Below, in pieces: positions 1 through 9,268 of a stretch of DNA of 64,000 nucleotides. Made by a program: the position numbers and the translations under genes. Origin of the DNA: Chrysoporthe austroafricana (lineage: Eukaryota > Ascomycota > Sordariomycetes > Diaporthales > Cryphonectriaceae). The notes under the pieces are model-generated. The model did no database searches. It saw only the letters and a list, made by a program, of their open reading frames with translations, and was not told the DNA's origin. The DNA lies in NCBI GenBank assembly GCA_001051155.2, contig JYIP02000007.1:1614342-1678341 (forward strand), in the 5' to 3' direction. Each line of letters begins with the position of its first letter. Position 1 is the stretch's first letter.

Positions 1-1100
1 AGGCCTTGTCCATTGTCGTCATGCCGCCCGCAGCGTCCTCGAGTCCTGCGAGGTTGCTCTGGGGACCCTCTGGGGCCTCCCCCTCCCCCGGCAGATCCTG
101 CACAGCCGCCTCCCTCGTCCCCGCTTGGCGGGAAAAAATCAGGGTCTCGCACCGCGTCGCTCGGGTCAGACGACCCTGACGTGCGACTGGCGGAGCGCTG
201 AGAAACATGATCTGTCTGCCCTTGTGGCGGCAGCAGAGCGCTTGTTCGGGTTTTGGCCGTGGGATTCCACAAATACAAAAACACACACACCAAAAAAGAA
301 CCTTTTTGATAAGCATCAAGATAGGGCGATCTCTCTCGACCTCCCCTTGTCTCACGCCACAAACCTGGCTGGGCGAGCCGGTGGTCGCACCGTAAGCGCG
401 AGAGCGAGGCGACAGACAAGCGGACCACTCGGCCGCCTCTCGTTTCCATGCGCTGGGATACCCCCTTGGTGCGAGCCCGCCTCGTCCTGGGCGATCTTGG
501 CGTTCACGTTATACTACTATGGTAGTACGTATAGTAGCATGGCACCTGGGGACCGGGCAGCGCCTCGCGCCGAGGGCTTCTCACCGTCTGTCTGCGCCGC
601 GGGACTGTGCAGGATGCAGACAGGCCCTCACTGCAGAGTACCTGTACCGGTGCTGGCACAGCAACACGTTTTTCCCTTCCCAGGGTGTTACATCTCCGCG
701 TCGACTGCGCGCTCGGCGTCTCGTATCAGAACCTAGAATCCCTCGCCACGTCGACGTGCCGCACACGTTCTGAAACAGAACCACACACCTGCAGAGAGGT
801 GCATATGTCCCGTCCTGTCCGCTGGGCCTTAGCGGCCGCGCCACCTCCGCGCCGGGCCGGTTCTGGAGTACAACGTTGCGTCTGGCATGAGCAGGAGGGT
901 CCCGTGGACGGCTGCTTTTTTTTCCATAGTCCCGCATGTTATCTGGAGGACAGTGTAGCCGTGGGAAGCTACGGGCAGTGGCTACTAGGCTGAGTATCAA
1001 GGCGATGAAGAGAGTGTTACCAAGGGGGATAGACACGGCAGACCCACCCCCCCAGGGGCCAGAGGTACGCGCCCCTCTCATCGTGGAGGCATGTCTACTC
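1..1100. other. GC-rich segment, no supported gene
   Basis: This stretch is clearly richer in G and C than the rest of the window and has overlapping open frames on both strands (longest about 200 codons at 125-736 + and 177 codons at 581-1114 -). Such frames are expected by chance in GC-rich DNA, and none shows a domain, signal peptide or motif I recognise. A small dyad lies at 514-520/531-537 (CTACTAT ... ATAGTAG, 10-base loop). It may be intergenic or the mutated 5' part of the AnmK-like gene that follows. Confidence 0.4.
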
Positions 1101-1101
1101 C

Positions 1102-1509
1102 ATGAGGCCGTCAAAGAGAGCCTGTGTTTTTATTATCGAGTCTGGCGATAACATCATGATACAGCATGCCGATACTTCTACCGAAGACCTATTGGCCACT
1201 CTGACCGAATTCACTGCAACTTCCATCATGCATGCCCTTACGGAATTTGTACTGCGCCGCACGTCTGTGCGAAGAATTATCGTATCCGGGGGCGGTATGC
1301 GGAACTTGACTATCATGAAATTCCTTTCCGACCTCTTGGGAAAGCAAGGTCTGAAACTTGAGGTTTCAGACGCATACGGCCTGCCCGCGCCGTACAAGGA
1401 GGCCATAAAGTTTGCGACTATCGTGTTTTCCTGCAAGCGTGACATCGCGAACAATATTCCTGTAGCTGGCGGAGCCAAGAAGTATGGTGTGCTAGGTAAA
1501 TTAACCTAG
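1102..1509 (+). pseudogene. AnmK-like kinase, C-terminal fragment
   Basis: This 135-codon frame carries the C-terminal part of an anhydro-N-acetylmuramic acid kinase-like protein (AnmK/UPF0075, ASKHA fold), a family that phosphorylates 1,6-anhydro-MurNAc during peptidoglycan recycling in bacteria and has fungal homologues. Visible hallmarks are the helix with LLATLTEFTATSI near residue 30, the strand and glycine loop IIVSGGGMRN near residue 60, the block SDAYGLPAPYKEAIKFA near residue 90, and the ending NNIPVAGGAKKYGVLGKLT just before the stop, which is the family's normal C-terminus. Family members are about 370-400 residues, so roughly two thirds is missing; I do not see the N-terminal catalytic part upstream. 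The first ~12 residues do not look like the family, so this Met is probably not the native start. Most likely a 5'-truncated relic; an intron-interrupted gene with a diverged 5' part is the alternative. Confidence 0.65.
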
Positions 1510-1687
1510 GCTCCTAGCAAGGCGAAGTTTGGCGTAGTGGTCTCGAATAGGAATGAGAGAGTCTTGGGACCTCATGGCTGGACGCCATAAACGTAGCTAG
1601 TAGGAGAAATGGGAATGGGAGCATGTGATGAAGAGCTCTAATTTTATCAGGAAATAAGGTCTATCTAAACAAGAGAGCGGTGTGATC

Positions 1688-1695
1688 TATATATA
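1688..1695 (+). promoter_or_regulatory. TATA-box-like sequence
   Basis: TATATATA sits 67 bases upstream of the ATG at 1762, with a C/A-rich leader (ACACCAACTACTTC) directly before that ATG. The spacing and leader fit a fungal core promoter for the small ORF downstream. No other element was recognised. Confidence 0.3.
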
Positions 1696-1761
1696 GAGCA
1701 GTGTACACATGATCTATAGCACAGGGCTGCAGAGCAATACAGTCTTCACACCAACTACTTC

Positions 1762-1980
1762 ATGATTGAATTTAAGTATAAGGTGTTGGCAATTGTGTTA
1801 TGCCAACTTATAAGTTTGTATGCTGCCTTCTGCGTAACGACGAATGTAATTACAGGTGACAGTATCATCCCACATGATAGGTCTTGTGCTGAAAAGGCAC
1901 AGAATGATAGTCTGCCTTTCTTCAGCTTAAGCTTTCATGAATCTATAGCTTCCGGCGACCTATTTCGGGCAACTCGGTAA
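1762..1980 (+). CDS. Small secreted-protein-like ORF (72 aa)
   Basis: The 72-residue product starts with a basic N-terminus and a hydrophobic core (MIEFKYKVLAIVLCQLISLY, then AAFC), which resembles a secretion signal with cleavage near residues 22-24. The rest is a short polar peptide with one further Cys. A TATA-like box and a C/A-rich leader precede the ATG. It ends 16 bases before the convergent end of the MFS pseudogene. I recognise no family. It could be a small secreted protein, the first exon of a longer decayed gene (an AG|GT junction occurs at about 1854), or a chance ORF. Only the signal-like N-terminus and promoter context support it. Confidence 0.3.
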   Translation: MIEFKYKVLAIVLCQLISLYAAFCVTTNVITGDSIIPHDRSCAEKAQNDSLPFFSLSFHESIASGDLFRATR

Positions 1981-1995
1981 ATAGTAGACCGTGAC

Positions 1996-3458
1996 CTAGT
2001 GTGTGTGCGAGCCATCGTCTTCACCCGGGCTTGACTCTGTATCCAGCTTTCGGTTCTCCCCATGCACCTCGATGCGGTACTCTGTATCCAGCTCTTCTCT
2101 AAGCTTCCACCCTCTCTCCACACCAACAAGGAAGAAGCTGACGAGAGCAACACCCATGCAGAAGTACCAGATGGCATGCAGGCTCTTGATAAATGTTTGC
2201 ACTATCTGTTCCAAGGCCTGCGTAGATAAGGTGCCACCTTCTCGCAATTTACGGATTTGGCTGGCAAGGGAGTAGGCCGCGCCATTCACAGTTGAAGATA
2301 GATAGTAAAGTCAAAGATATTAGATACATAATCATTGAAAACGGCATTGAATACAATACCGGAGAAGGTAACGCCCCAGATGAACCAAAAGCCTCTGACA
2401 AAGCTATAAGCAGCGCTGGAAGCAGCAACATCAGCCTCGGGCAATGAAGCCATAATTGCGGGCAGCAAGACCGGCATGATCAAGCCGACACCTGCACTAG
2501 CATGCAGCGGTCTATAGGCACCAAACTTGTTCAAAAGAGTCCCGCCTCTTTTAAGCAAGTTTGGTATTAGCGAAGAATAAAAAACAGGTGACAGACTGAA
2601 GGATTGTGGTACCTTTTTTGATCTGGAAATAAATCGGGAAGAAGTATGTAACGGATTGTAAAATGATAGAGCTTGTAAAGGTTAACATGAGCGCTGCGGT
2701 CGAGGTTCGGTCGGCAATAAGGCGCATCGGAACGCTGGGGTATTTGGCGAAAAAGGACTGCTGGAGGTGGAAAGCAATCCAGCCGAGGAAGCCAAGGGCA
2801 AGTGGGACAATGACGTTAAGATGGCCAAGGGATCTCACTGCCGCCCGTCACTACGCCCCATAGCAGTGAGATCATGGTGAGGATGAAGATGAGGTTGCCG
2901 CGGTAGTCCAGTCGAGAGAGGCCGGAAAGTCACTGGGCAAGATACGAATTGGCGGTGGTCTTTGGCTCGTCATTGCCCTGTTGACGAGGTGAAAATTTGC
3001 CCATCTTGACGTGCATAAAGACGACGAGACCCACCAAGACAACGAGAGCTCCTCCGACGGGAGGTCCAAGTGCCGCTGCAATGCCAGACCAGGAGAACAT
3101 GAGGCCAGGGTTTACCACGTCCACGCATTGATACTAGGTCGCAGCATACATCTATGAGGACATTGATACCGCCGGCGCCCGCGCCCTGAACGGTACTGCC
3201 AGCGATCAGCATGCCTGGTGTGGTAGCGCCGCCGGACATGCCACTACCGAGCAGAATCAGAGCGACAGAGCTGAGCAGTGGACTACAGCGGCCAAGTATA
3301 TCGGCAAGCTGGCCGAATAGCGGCTGCAAGACGCACGACGCGACAACGAAAGAGTTGGCAATCCAGATGTATTCAGTGGCGCCACCGATATCAGCCACGA
3401 CAGTAGGCAACGCGGTGGTCATGATGACAACCTCAAGGGCGGGAGGGCGGGTCGGCAT
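1996..3458 (-). pseudogene. DHA2-family MFS drug transporter pseudogene
   Basis: Read right to left, frame fragments match in order a 14-helix drug:H+ antiporter (DHA2, MFS) of the fungal multidrug/toxin-efflux type, a plasma-membrane exporter. 3458-3150 has IMTTALPTVVADIGG, then IWIANSFVVASCVLQPLFGQ and LADILGR (helices 1-2 and the motif A loop). 3120-2990 has LMFSWSGIAAALGPPVGGAL (motif C region). 2920-2840 has LDYRGNLIFILTMISLLWG. 2838-2560 has the RLIADRTS block and FFPIYFQIKKGTT. 2558-2290 has GAYRPLH, VLLPAIMASLPEADVA and AYSFVRGF. 2289-1996 has NGAAYSLAS and the cytoplasmic tail ending before TAA. A ~2-bp loss after RGRGK shifts frame near 3110. A block expected after GGAL (WRWIF type) and one between GAYRPLH and SAGVGLI are missing, and frames also break near 2845, 2560 and 2285. 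The N-terminus before helix 1 is absent and an in-frame stop lies just upstream. Too many breaks for introns, so I call it a pseudogene. Confidence 0.85.
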
Positions 3459-4059
3459 TCCCGCGTGAGAAGCTGATCCTTGCGCTCCTAATGGAACTCC
3501 TGAGCAGGATCATCCCCGGTCTTCTCCAGATCAAGTATGTGTGTCAATAGCCGGATAGCCAAAAAGCTGGTAGAGTGAGACCAGAAGGCAAAATGAATGA
3601 TACTGAAAGTTTCAAAGAATGAAATGGCCAGGAATAAGAACAGGACTGATGGAGGCGCGAAATGCTTGGATGTGAGGAGGACAGGACAGAAGAAGTTGTG
3701 GATTTGTCGAAGCACGAGAAGGCAGCAGCCTCTGAGCTTAAAAAAACACAAGACTCTGCCTGAGCAGGAAGAGTCAAAGAAAAGATAAGGGAAGCAGGTC
3801 ATGGCTGGGCCAATCAATTAGACCCACCGTCCAGAGCATTCTTGTTCAGACTTGGGAGATGGGAACGACGGTTGGTTACCACCTTTTGACACCCGCGGTG
3901 AATTCATATGGATTTTCTCGTAGCTCAAGAGGTGGCTGCCAGTGCGCTGAAATACTTCATGTTCTCGGAGAGCTAGTCCGCATTCAGTGTCGCCTTCATT
4001 TCAGCACGCAATTGAGATGGCACTCAGTACAGAGTGCGGTCGCCCGAGTTAGTTACAAG
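3459..4059. other. Intergenic, no gene recognised
   Basis: Between the transporter and the rhodopsin-domain relics there are short frames on both strands (for example 3488-3817 -, 109 codons, and part of 3859-4260 +). None carries a recognisable domain. The plus-strand frame continuing to 4260 is the shadow of the minus-strand rhodopsin relic over its right half. Remnants of the missing N-terminus of the transporter could lie at 3459-3600 but I cannot identify them. Confidence 0.4.
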
Positions 4060-4789
4060 ATAACCGTGATGAATATGACAGCGAGGCCGATTTTCTTATG
4101 CATGGCCATTTTGAACTTGACCATGTTGGGAATCGGGATGACTAGAACGACAAAATCGACAACGACTGACATAACAGTCAAGCCGACGCACCACTGCGAG
4201 GCAGTATTTGAACAGTCAAGGGCGGACAAAGACCTTTGGGCCCTATTCCGTAGGTTGTAGGTTTCAGTAGCGACGGCTGCAACTGTGATGATAGCAATAC
4301 CCAGTACCGCCGGCGTTGTGTACCAAGTATGCGAAAAACCTAGAGCACTCTATGGCTAGTGTAGCTGCCCAATTCGCGATTTTTGTGTAAACTGGGGCCC
4401 GCCGATCGTCCTGATTGGAGGACCGTTTGAGTTAGGTCAAGGAAGGAGAAATGGCGGAGCAACGTATTGCTTCAAAGGTGTTGTAAATATGTGTTCGTTC
4501 ATGTAGTAGCTTAAGCCGACGAATGCGCCAAGGAAAACCACTGAGAAGAACCCAACTACTGCGTAAATTTTAGCATCGTGATACTGTGAGGTATTAAAAG
4601 TTTAGCTTCCGTCTGCCCCCTGCGTAGGTCGGCCGCAATGCGCACGACGATGAAGAAAGCTGTGAAAGACAACATGATAGTGCCTACCTTCAGGAACTTT
4701 TGCGGCGACATACTAGCCGTAGTGACCGTAATAACGGCTGACGCCTGTCGTATAGGTTTCAATGCTGCCCACTTATCCAATTCTAGCAC
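4060..4789 (-). pseudogene. Fungal rhodopsin/SAT4-domain membrane protein relic
   Basis: On the minus strand, fragments line up with the fungal seven-helix rhodopsin-like domain (SAT4/DUF3468 type integral membrane proteins, function mostly unknown). From right to left: near 4720-4620, SPQKFLKVGTIMLSFTAFFIVVRIAADLRR (helix 1, given here as a descriptive segment); near 4555-4440, FFSVVFLGAFVGLSYYMNEH (helix 2) and TTPLKQYVAPPF; near 4310-4265, VLGIAIITVAAVATE; near 4200-4060, ALDCSNTASQW, then VDFVVLVIPIPNMVKF and MHKKIGLAVIFITVIL (the D...LPIP and K+KIG landmarks). A frame change near 4570 and in-frame stops near 4435 and 4370 interrupt it, and the last helices and C-terminal tail are not found. 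Some breaks could be introns, but several and the missing end favour a pseudogene. It lies in the same orientation as the transporter relic. Confidence 0.65.
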
Positions 4790-5074
4790 GATTTGCTTCT
4801 GTGTAGCAGACGAAGAAGCGGAAGGAGATCCAAAGCTCGATCGAGGAAGATCAGAGGATCATAAGTAAACGTGTGTTGTGGCACAAGAAATGGGCTCGCG
4901 AAATTTCAGGAGATGAAGCAAATGCTAATACAGTGCGAGGCAGGGAGAAGCCTGCTCGACTTCTAGAGCCCCTCCTGCAAGGAACTTTGTGCTTACTATC
5001 AATAGTAAATAGAAATTTGGCATATCATAATGCTCGGGTTAGTTGTGGCCCAGACCTTTAAGTGTGAGGGCGGT

Positions 5075-5132
5075 CTTGTTGGTTAGTTGGGTGGTTAGTC
5101 GGTTGAGTGGTTGGCGGTTGGTGGTTGGGTGG
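5075..5132. repeat. G/T-rich low-complexity tract
   Basis: The + strand runs as reiterated GGTTGGT/GGTGGTT words with almost no A or C, for example TTGGCGGTTGGTGGTTGGG. It is not a regular tandem repeat. It directly precedes the C-rich, G-poor stretch that follows, so base skew flips across about 90 bases. Confidence 0.6.
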
Positions 5133-5221
5133 CTGAAGCTCCTGTTTCTCCATATAAGATGAACATGTGGAGAAGGCTTGGTATGTAGCTATATAACTTA
5201 CTCTCCACTAGAATAAAATTC

Positions 5222-5572
5222 AGCTCATTACAACCACCCTAAAAAATCACCTAACCCATCTCACATACATACTTAAAAGCTCGTATCTCCCAATTCCACC
5301 AAGCAAGCATCTTATCTACTCCGTCCATACATCCACCACCCATAACCAAAACACTTCCAAAAATCCACATCTTTTACTACTTCTGATTCAAATAAATAAA
5401 CCCTATTATACTAACCTCTACGATATATACTCTTATCCTCACACTTCAAGTTATATTAAATACCTTTATTCCAACAATACTATCAACCTACAACCCTAAC
5501 CAAAGCTTCCTCTTCCACCAACTTACTACCATATTTACACTCATATCTATTATATTAAAAAAATCTTACGCA
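5222..5572. other. Nearly G-free C/A/T stretch
   Basis: Over about 350 bases the + strand contains only a handful of G residues while C remains frequent (words such as CCACCACCCATAACC). No open frame or repeat period is visible. Such a strong C-over-G skew is unlike either the GC-mixed DNA to the left or the AT-rich transposons to the right. Confidence 0.6.
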
Positions 5573-5573
5573 T

Positions 5574-5595
5574 TAAAATAAAATAAAATAAAATA
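5574..5595. repeat. (TAAAA)n microsatellite
   Basis: Four perfect copies of TAAAA plus a partial fifth. Confidence 0.9.
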
Positions 5596-5599
5596 TAGA

Positions 5600-8278
5600 G
5601 AATTTTATTACAAATGTCCTATTGAATGACATTGCAATGCTTGCCAACATATGTATCAACCTAACATAACAAGATCGATTAAGTTGGGGGACTATGCGTT
5701 CGGCGGATTGGGGTAATATTCTATTCACAGGATTGGTTACTGCTATCAGGATCCTATTCTTAGCTGAGTTTGGTGTGCAAGATAACAGCAAGTTGAAGAA
5801 TCTATGAGAAAGCGAATTTACCCCGTCTGTGTTTCCCTCTTCATTTCTCTTCTGTAGCGCAAGACAGATCCTTTATCACGACCTTTTCAGTATGTTTCCC
5901 ATAGGCTGTGCATTAAAATACCGTCCAGCAGCACCATGCTACCAGACAATTACCATGAGATACTACCGTCATATTAGAGAGGGGCAATGCACCAAGGCAA
6001 ATAGGAGATGAGTCGTTTTCCAAAGAAGACAAAACACAGCACATATGAACGCGTATAAGCACATTTCTCTATTCCTTTGAGAGCCTCAATAGTCTTTTCG
6101 TGGCCTGGTCCCAAGGCTATTGACAACCTGCTACCCTCGACGCTTCACAGAGAATCGCCTCCAAGTCCACCCCGGGGAGCAATCTCTATCCGTTGTATAG
6201 TTCTGATAAATATAATGCGGCTCTTCGCAACCCTGGACGTGTCGCGAGGTGTTTCTCCCCACATCTGCTCCATGGGTCTATCGTTCCATCAACATGATAT
6301 CACGGAGACAGCTCCTGTGGGACCTGGAGCCGCAGAATAGACTTCTAGAGAGAAGTTATGAACAAACTAATACTAGTTGTTAAGGATGTAGAAATGATCA
6401 TCGGGTTAAAAAAGAGGCGTTGGAGGACATGGCCTTTGTTTCTTCCGAATGTGTAAGTTGCCCGGAAGAGACGTCTCCGGTAGCCCTTTCCATTCTTCAG
6501 ACGACCCGTGCTAGGCTGAGGTTAATGCTTTTTATGTAATACTGGTTGGATTGCGAGCCTCTTAGTGAGGCCGCTTAAAGTCCAAACGCTTCCAAGGTTT
6601 GATTCGAAAGACTGTTCGAGATGATTAAGAATAAAACCTTTACTTGGTGAAGAACATCCCCGCCGAATATGCTCTGATTCGTTGCCGAGACCTGAGCCCC
6701 TGTAGCAAAGTATGTCCTGGCCTTGAAAAGAGAAAGCGATCAATCTGTCCGGTTCACAAGTCGGATAGCGATAGCTAAGACTATGCAGAGCTCGAATTTA
6801 TGTACGGCTCCGCAGCTGCGCAAATCGCAGAACATAATGGAGAGAACACTTTGAGCACGTTGGCAACGGCGTAGATCTAGTGAATTTCCATCGCAGGATG
6901 ACTAGATCTGGTAAGTTGATCAAATACACAATCCCGATCTCGCTAGCATCTGTCACAAGTCCTGCACAAGTTCAAACGCTGTGCTTCTCATTTACATGCC
7001 TCAGCCTTTTGTCGCAGAGCCACGATGTGATTGGCAAGCGCTCATCTCAACTCAACTTAATTATAGACTCGCCACTATGTCGGCATTAATATCACCCCAT
7101 TACTGTTTCCGTCATCATTTTTCTGCGACACAAGCTTTCAAGTCTAAAACCTCGCCTACGAGTGACCAGCCCGTCTCCACTCTGCACTAGACCTCGAGCA
7201 CCAGCACTTGACACTCTCCGATTCTGGGCCAGACCAAACTACGCATATACTAATCCAGCAGCTCTTTTCCATAGTGAATCCTAGCGACTGGACCCAGTTC
7301 GTAGAACTGAGTAGGATCGCTTGGTGCTTGACCTAGTGCCCGAATTCATGGCGCTTGTCCGTGGGCTATTAGACGCTATTGGCGCTAGATAGCACTATTT
7401 GAGAGAGATAAAAGAGTGGTGGGAAGATGCTGGCGCGGGTAAACTAGTTGTGAAATTGAAGTTTTGGACCAAGGATGCTGACGACAGAATGACATCCCAG
7501 TAAGGCACCACCCCTACCTAGATAGATAGAGGAAACGGATATGAAAACGCTAGAAAGGAAAAGGAAGGGTCAGCAGTAGCCTGCTTTCTGGAGTAGAAGC
7601 AAATAAGAAGGCCCTCTCCAGAATTAAGTCCATCACATATCGCAGTGCCGATTTCTCATCCACATATCACACAAGTATACTGTATGGCGCACCTTTTCGA
7701 GTAAATGAAACAGACATTCGGGATTGAGGTATGTAGATAGCCCATAGGATGCCAGGGAAGAAGGAATTACTGTGGTTATCTACGATGATGATATGAGGAG
7801 TATATCAGATGAACTTAGATGCGGTAGCTTCGAAGGTATGGTCGAGGTTGTTGGGGGTATTGTATACGCTTTCCTGGCATAAGAAACGAAGTATTAAGTT
7901 GACTTGCCCAAGTCATTCTCACTATTGATAAGCTATTGCGCTCACACAACATGCGCGAGATAAAATTTCTTAAATGAAATGTCCAGATCTTGAATCATTC
8001 TTCGAGCGTAAGGCTGACTATGCGCGTACAGCAGGTAATAATTGATGCTTCTGATCATACCCCTCGTTGACCTGCGCTGTAATGGAACGTACTGCTTCAA
8101 ACATAACTTCCTGTTAGAGAAGCCTGCCGACGTATCCGGTCGCCTGCTACCACCTCCTAGCGTGTCATTGTATGAATGCGCTCATCCCAATATTCCACTA
8201 GAAATATTCCTACAGCCAACGCAAGGTTGCCAGCCCTAGGCAAAGCTTCGAGAGCTCAGATTGCCAGGGCACTGCCGA
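5600..8278. other. Gene-free or fully decayed region
   Basis: About 2.7 kb of moderate composition. The longest frames (72 codons at 5573-5791 -, 87 at 6077-6340 +, 73 at 6522-6743 -, 69 at 6880-7089 +, 65 at 8042-8239 +) are short, mutually overlapping, and none has a recognisable motif. No LTR ends, tRNA or long repeat was noticed. It may hold relics too degraded to name. Confidence 0.5.
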
Positions 8279-8434
8279 TATAGCGAAAATCGCGAGCGAT
8301 TTCGAGCTCAAGCTCAAGAACCGAATGGCGCCTGGCCTGCTATAGAACGCGGGCCGAAACCACGCGCCGCCTACGGCGTCCCGTAGTTTTCGCCAGCCCG
8401 CATTCGCAGGCGCCATTCTGGTTCTCTCGCTATA
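8279..8434. repeat. MITE-like imperfect inverted repeat
   Basis: Outer arms TATAGCGA (8279-8286) and TCGCTATA (8427-8434) are perfect complements. Inner arms AGAACCGAATGGCGCC (8317-8332) and GGCGCCATTCTGGTTCT (8409-8425) pair with one inserted base. The left arm carries about 30 extra bases between the two blocks. The outer pair can be read as TAGCGA termini flanked by a TA duplication, as in Tc1/mariner-derived MITEs. No coding capacity. It may instead be a palindrome of another origin. Confidence 0.45.
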
Positions 8435-8461
8435 TACGCCTCTGGTCTGGCCGGCGTGGAG

Positions 8462-8546
8462 GCTGGAAGGCTGGCTGGGCTGGAGGGCTGGCTGGGCTGG
8501 AGGGCTGGCTGGGCTAGAGGGCTGGCTGGGCTGGAAGGCTGGCTGG
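8462..8546 (+). repeat. 17-bp minisatellite, five copies
   Basis: Five consecutive 17-bp units of consensus GCTGGAGGGCTGGCTGG with one or two differences each (8462-8478, 8479-8495, 8496-8512, 8513-8529, 8530-8546). Read on the minus strand it gives a Pro/Ser/Gln-rich frame, which I regard as a by-product of the repeat. Confidence 0.9.
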
Positions 8547-8640
8547 TCTGGCCGGTAGAGGCCCTTTCTAAACGGCTTAACCTCTAGCATTTATCCGCAG
8601 ATAATGCTTAGACGGAGGATTCTTCTGCGCCGAGCGTACG

Positions 8641-8708
8641 GATAGAAGGCTTGTCAGTCTAGAAGGCTTGTCGGTCTGGAAGGCTTATCGCTCTGGAAGA
8701 ACTTGCCA
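8641..8708 (+). repeat. Second 17-bp tandem array, four degenerate copies
   Basis: Four units at 8641-8657, 8658-8674, 8675-8691 and 8692-8708, consensus TCTGGAAGGCTTGTCGG. The period and the TCTGGAAGGCT core are shared with the array 95 bases upstream, so both probably derive from one ancestor; this one has shifted toward A/T. Confidence 0.75.
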
Positions 8709-8790
8709 AAGAAAATATTAGCCAGAATCCTTAGCAGAAATATATAAACCCAGTTCGTTTACGGCTACTAGCATAAGCCGGCTAGAGAAA

Positions 8791-9268
8791 ATGGAATCTA
8801 TTATTAGTATCTATTATCGAAATAAGCAAGTTAAGCTTGGGCTGAGAAAAGGTTAAGATATTACGGATTATTTCTATTGCTAAGGAAAATAGTATTGCTA
8901 TTATCAAGTTCCTTTTGTAAAAGAAAAATATAAGTTTTGTATTATCGTATCTGAAGCCGTAACTTTTCGATAATAAAAGCTTAAAAGTAAGTTTCGCTAT
9001 AACAAGCTTAAATACGATAGCATTACTGAATTACGGCAAATTCGTATTTAGCAGCAACCGTATTAAGCATATCTTTAAGATTAATACTTTGCTAAAAGAA
9101 ACGATTATACTTATCTTCTTCTTATTAGCTGCAATAATAAAGAGGAATATCAGGAATAATAAGAGCAGGAAAAAGAATATAAAGTATATTTTGGCTCGAA
9201 ATAAGCATATTTAGCTATATTTCAGGAAAGGAAAAGGGCAAGAGCTGCTTTTACTAGTTTTGCAATAC
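8791..9268 (+). pseudogene. Decayed ORF of unknown function, 5' part (split by element A)
   Basis: From an ATG at 8791 one frame reads through to the left LTR of element A with interruptions only by TAA/TAG, the expected outcome of C-to-T change at Gln codons. The product would be Gln/Lys/Tyr-rich with a late stretch YLAIFQERKRARAAFTSFA. The frame resumes correctly after the element: the last codons before 9269 (GCA ATA C) join in phase to the bases after 57033 once one TSD copy is dropped. I recognise no family; the protein could belong to the host or to an older transposon. It is AT-rich like the nest, unlike the flank to the left. Confidence 0.45.

Noticed and set aside
125..1114. Long frames in the GC-rich start of the window (203 codons +, 177 codons -)
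   Set aside because: They overlap on opposite strands, have low-complexity composition and no recognisable domain; expected in GC-rich DNA.
3859..4260. 133-codon plus-strand frame
   Set aside because: Its right half is antisense to the clearly recognisable rhodopsin-domain helices; the left half shows nothing.
5573..5791. 72-codon minus-strand frame with an AVTNPVN stretch recalling malate/lactate dehydrogenase
   Set aside because: No further similarity on either side and no substrate or nucleotide-binding motif; treated as coincidence.
8210..8590. 126-codon Pro/Ser/Gln-rich frame on the minus strand
   Set aside because: Its low-complexity part is the translation of the 17-bp minisatellite and the rest overlaps the MITE-like inverted repeat; no support as a gene.
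8462..8708. CRISPR array
   Set aside because: 17-bp units are contiguous with no spacers, and the context is eukaryotic.
8791..9268. Pogo/CENP-B-type transposase for the split ORF
   Set aside because: The Gln/Lys-rich frame has no clear helix-turn-helix or DDE motif; the resemblance was too weak to name it.
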